DNA from: Thiogranum sp.
GTDB taxonomy: Bacteria; Pseudomonadota; Gammaproteobacteria; DSM-19610
Reading direction: 5' to 3'
Length of the DNA: 64,000 nucleotides
NCBI GenBank assembly: GCA_030148805.1
Contig: JASBSS010000011.1
Span: 122,969 to 186,968, forward strand
Every line of letters begins with the position of its first letter. Position 1 is the stretch's first letter. The notes beneath the pieces were generated by a model, which was given only the letters and a program-made list of their open reading frames with translations, was not told the DNA's origin and searched no databases. The position numbers and the translations under genes were made by a program. This document shows positions 62,893-64,000 of the stretch, one piece after another.

Positions 62893-63477
62893 CTAGGCGC
62901 GGACCTGACGTTTGGCCAGTTTGCGTTGCATGGTGCGCCGGTGCATCTTCAAAGCCCGCGCAGTGGCCGAGATGTTGCCGTCGTGCTGGGCGAGTACGGT
63001 CTGGATGTGTTCCCACTCCAGCCGGTTAACGGACGGGGGATCGGTCGCCGGAGGCTGCGCGACATTACCCTCATCGCGCGCGAACGCGGCAAGGATATCC
63101 TCCACCTCCGCAGGCTTGGACAGATAGTGGGTCGCCCCCAGCTTGATCGCCTCCACCGCGGTGGCGATACTGCCGTAACCGGTGAGCACCACGATACGCA
63201 TATCCGCGTTCATCGCACGAAATGCCCGCACCAGCACCAGGCCGGACTCTCCCGGCATGTTCAAATCGACGACCGCATAGTCCGGCATCACCCGCTCGGC
63301 GGCGAGCAGGGCACTGGCAACGTCCGGGGCCATGTCCACCACATAACCACGCCGACCCAACACACGACCCAGCAGGTGGCGGAAGGTGTCATCGTCATCG
63401 ACCAACAACAAACGGGAACGGTGTCCGGCCTCCTTTCCCTGCCGGTGCGGCGGTAAATGATTCATATCGTCTGGCAT
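62893..63477 (-). CDS. regA: RegA/ActR/PrrA-type redox response regulator
   Basis: 194 residues. The receiver domain has an acidic cluster DDDD at 27-30, phospho-acceptor Asp71 in VVDLNMPGESG, VLTGYGSIATAVEAIK and Lys in YLSKPAEV. A C-terminal Fis-type HTH (LEWEHIQTVLAQHDGNISAT, then LKMHRRTMQRKLAK) is almost diagnostic for the RegA/PrrA/ActR family, which controls respiration, photosynthesis or carbon and nitrogen metabolism by redox state. The start overlaps the kinase gene by 16 nt. 216 bp of apparently empty sequence separate it from uvrA. Targets in this genome are unknown. Confidence 0.93.
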   Translation of the reverse strand: MPDDMNHLPPHRQGKEAGHRSRLLLVDDDDTFRHLLGRVLGRRGYVVDMAPDVASALLAAERVMPDYAVVDLNMPGESGLVLVRAFRAMNADMRIVVLTGYGSIATAVEAIKLGATHYLSKPAEVEDILAAFARDEGNVAQPPATDPPSVNRLEWEHIQTVLAQHDGNISATARALKMHRRTMQRKLAKRQVRA

Positions 63478-64000
63478 CTTGATGGCGCCGTTGCGCCGGC
63501 GGTAAGCCTGTCCAGGGGCAGGTTTACCTTGACACTGGCCCCTCCTCCCTCGCGGTTATACATCCACACCTTGCCACCGAAACGTTCAATGGTGGCATTG
63601 GCCAACAACAGACCGATACCCAGCCCGGCCCCCTTGGTGGTAAAAATCGCCTTGCCGGCCTGGGCCGTCAGTTCAGGCGTCAGGCCCGGACCCCGATCGT
63701 GAATTGTAATGTTCAGCACCCCCGAGGCCCCGTCCACCGAACCCTCCTTAGCCAGCGCCCAACGTGCCTCGATACTCACCGCATCAGGCGACGCATCAGC
63801 GGCATTGTTCAGCAGGTTGATCAGCGACTGCCTGAGCGTGGGATCATCGATGATATACGGTATCGGTTCATCCCCCTGCCAGTGAGACCGGGGGATGACG
63901 CTGGGCCGCATGAGCTGCAACTGATCAAGCAGCCCGCTGAGAAAGTCATCCACCCGACAGGCACGACCCTGCCCCGCAGCCTCGGTCATGCCCGACAGGA
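63462..64000 (-). CDS. regB: RegB/ActS/PrrB-type sensor kinase, partial (N terminus outside window)
   Basis: C-terminal part of a histidine kinase; the frame is open to the window edge, so the membrane domain and phospho-acceptor His are not seen. Visible are the N-box LRQSLINLLNNAADASPDAV, the G1 box HDRGPGLTPEL and the long G2 region FTTKGAGLGIGLLLANATIE, then FGGKVWMYNREGGGASVKVN. The pairing with a RegA-type regulator and the shape of the catalytic domain identify the RegB family, which senses redox through a quinone site and a cysteine. It overlaps regA by 16 nt, so the two are co-translated. Confidence 0.88.
   Translation of the reverse strand, partial: LSGMTEAAGQGRACRVDDFLSGLLDQLQLMRPSVIPRSHWQGDEPIPYIIDDPTLRQSLINLLNNAADASPDAVSIEARWALAKEGSVDGASGVLNITIHDRGPGLTPELTAQAGKAIFTTKGAGLGIGLLLANATIERFGGKVWMYNREGGGASVKVNLPLDRLTAGATAPSRCQTI

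Overview
The window is about 64 kb of GC-rich bacterial chromosome. Gene content (ABC-F YbiT type, DUF2058, DUF971, LemA/TPM pair, CusBA, HigBA, RegBA-type two-component system) points to a gammaproteobacterium, perhaps a Chromatiales-like or other environmental lineage; this is inference from family distribution. I see no rRNA, tRNA, CRISPR array, integrase or intact insertion sequence.

Layout. 1-2.7 kb: minus-strand MacA/MacB-type ABC export operon, cut by the window edge. 3.2-6.6 kb: orphan periplasmic substrate-binding protein overlapping a membrane GGDEF/EAL protein. 6.7-10.2 kb: housekeeping genes, including a DUF971-MoaD-like fusion and an ABC-F ATPase. 10.5-24 kb: a 3633-residue autotransporter with about 45 glycine-rich repeats, divergent from a LuxR-type response regulator that faces a hybrid histidine kinase. 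24-29 kb: DUF2058 protein, MFS/spermidine-synthase-like fusion, c5-type cytochrome, degenerate nuclease-fold protein. 28.5-39.4 kb: periplasmic metal and redox island. It holds glutaminyl cyclase, CusB, CusA and a DsbA-like protein in one operon, preceded by an unknown 666-residue secreted protein, a Sco-like protein without its cysteines and a Tat-exported multicopper oxidase. 40-42.3 kb: TetR-controlled peroxiredoxin/DUF1330 pair.

42.4-57 kb is a defence island full of scars. Type I restriction genes run hsdM-hsdS-AlbA_2 protein-hsdR, but an AbiE toxin-antitoxin cassette sits before hsdR and a 286-bp duplicate of the hsdR 5' end is stranded on the other side. A second, unrelated hsdR fragment lies upstream of hsdM, and hsdM carries an in-frame REP-like hairpin. 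Next come a frameshifted antitoxin relic, a HigBA pair whose toxin seems to have lost its middle, a TPM/YgcG/LemA envelope operon and a RelE/HTH pair. Each toxin-antitoxin pair has its own palindromic candidate operator. 57-62.7 kb holds a double-length UvrA (two complete UvrA halves in one 1863-residue chain). The window ends in a RegA/RegB-type redox two-component pair, with the kinase cut by the edge.

The likeliest under-described units are the multicopper oxidase/Sco-like/666-residue cluster next to the CusBA operon, the giant repeat autotransporter with its signalling pair, and the nested restriction/AbiE locus.
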